Source: CAISGS01 sp044376615
GTDB taxonomy: Bacteria > Pseudomonadota > Alphaproteobacteria > Caulobacterales > Caulobacteraceae
Assembly: GCA_044376615.1 (NCBI GenBank)
Contig: JBILKO010000133.1
Span: forward strand, 1 to 5,997
Direction of reading: 5' to 3'
DNA: 5,997 bases
In this document: positions 5,637 to 5,997 of the stretch, piece after piece
Numbering within the stretch: the first letter of the stretch is position 1
Layout: each line of letters begins with the position of its first letter
The notes under the pieces: generated by a model
The model's database searches: none
What the model was told of the DNA's origin: nothing
Seen by the model: only the letters and a program-made list of their open reading frames with translations
Program-made: the position numbers and the translations under genes

Positions 5637-5897
5637 TCAATAGTGATACCGGCACGCAAGGACAATAATCGCTTGGTCCTCAATGGCATACACAAGCCGG
5701 TGCGTGTCATTGATGCGGCGTGACCAATAGCCGGTCAGATTTTCCCGAAAAGGCTCTGGCTTTCCAATGCCGGTAAAGGGCTCCCTGAGGATGTCGCGCA
5801 GCACGATATTGATCCGCTTCAGCATCTTTTTGTCTTGGGCCTGCCAATAAAGATAATCGTCCCAGGCATCGGGTGTGAAGGTGAGCCGCCTAGTCAT
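5637..5897 (-). CDS. yoeB: YoeB toxin, ribosome-dependent mRNA interferase
   Basis: 86 residues, against 84 for E. coli YoeB, with close likeness along the whole length: WDDYLYWQ (12-19), GKPEPF (45-50), YWSRRI (57-62), HRLVYAI (66-72) and the terminal ACRYHY. The catalytic residues known for E. coli YoeB (E46, R65, H83, Y84) are present here as E48, R67, H85 and Y86, so the toxin looks active. YoeB-family proteins enter the ribosomal A site and cleave mRNA when freed from the YefM antitoxin. The ATG overlaps the end of yefM by 8 bp (ATGACTAG), the usual translational coupling in this pair. Expression is expected to be autoregulated by the YefM-YoeB complex at a promoter outside the window. 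It is followed by the brnA-like gene. Confidence 0.96.
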   Translation of the reverse strand: MTRRLTFTPDAWDDYLYWQAQDKKMLKRINIVLRDILREPFTGIGKPEPFRENLTGYWSRRINDTHRLVYAIEDQAIIVLACRYHY

Positions 5898-5997
5898 CGA
5901 TTAGAGACTGTTCAACCGCTTGTCCGGCCCGATGCTGTTCAATTGAGCGCGCCAGGTGCTGTGCATTGGCGGGTGATTTCAACAGATAGGCCGTCTC
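5890..5997 (-). CDS. yefM: YefM-type antitoxin, C-terminal 35 residues (truncated by window edge)
   Basis: The frame enters from the right edge and ends at TAG (5890-5892). The visible part begins ETAYLLKSPANAQHL and ends SLIDD. The ETxYLLxSPAN motif is a hallmark of the Phd/YefM family just before the toxin-binding tail. This tail normally wraps YoeB and blocks its active site, while the N-terminal DNA-binding half lies outside the window. The stop overlaps the yoeB start, confirming the antitoxin-toxin order. Confidence 0.93.
   Translation of the reverse strand, partial: ETAYLLKSPANAQHLARSIEQHRAGQAVEQSLIDD

Overview
The window looks like chromosomal DNA of an alphaproteobacterium. The support is a fairly GC-rich, codon-dense sequence, a TonB-dependent receptor with a typical alphaproteobacterial plug, a glycine-zipper envelope protein with a Caulobacterales-like C-terminal block, and a TlyA-type rRNA methyltransferase. 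Caulobacterales or a relative is my best guess, made from protein style only; no rRNA or other firm marker is present.

Layout from left to right. Positions 1-1335 (minus strand) hold the N-terminal 445 residues of a TonB-dependent outer-membrane receptor whose C-terminus runs off the left edge. It is preceded by a 225-bp intergenic region with a perfect 11-bp hairpin and an AT-rich stretch. Positions 1561-3057 (minus) encode a Tat-exported amidase-signature hydrolase with an intact Lys-Ser-Ser triad. It is divergent from tlyA (3154-3882, plus), a 2'-O-ribose rRNA methyltransferase with an S4 domain and a K-D-K-E tetrad. tlyA converges on a secreted glycine-zipper protein (3879-4493, minus), and the two stop codons share a single CTAG. 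Upstream of the glycine-zipper gene is a nested inverted repeat that ends on its start codon. Next come a small three-cysteine (YHS/TRASH-like) protein (4620-4826, minus) and a four-helix membrane protein of unknown function (4902-5276, minus).

The right end (5360-5997, minus) is a toxin-antitoxin locus: the C-terminus of a YefM antitoxin, a complete YoeB mRNA interferase, and then a BrnA-type antitoxin gene. In brnA an in-frame TAG stands where the family has tryptophan, and the conserved C-terminal helix is still readable after it. No brnT toxin gene is visible.

How the genes may work together: the exported amidase and the TonB receptor lie in the same direction and may serve uptake and breakdown of an amide- or peptide-like compound, but the hairpin between them argues against one simple operon. 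YefM and YoeB form a classical overlapping antitoxin-toxin pair. The other genes look like independent units. I see no CRISPR array, tRNA, rRNA, insertion sequence or origin. The most interesting items are the mixed yefM-yoeB-brnA locus with its amber codon and the start-codon hairpin of the glycine-zipper gene.
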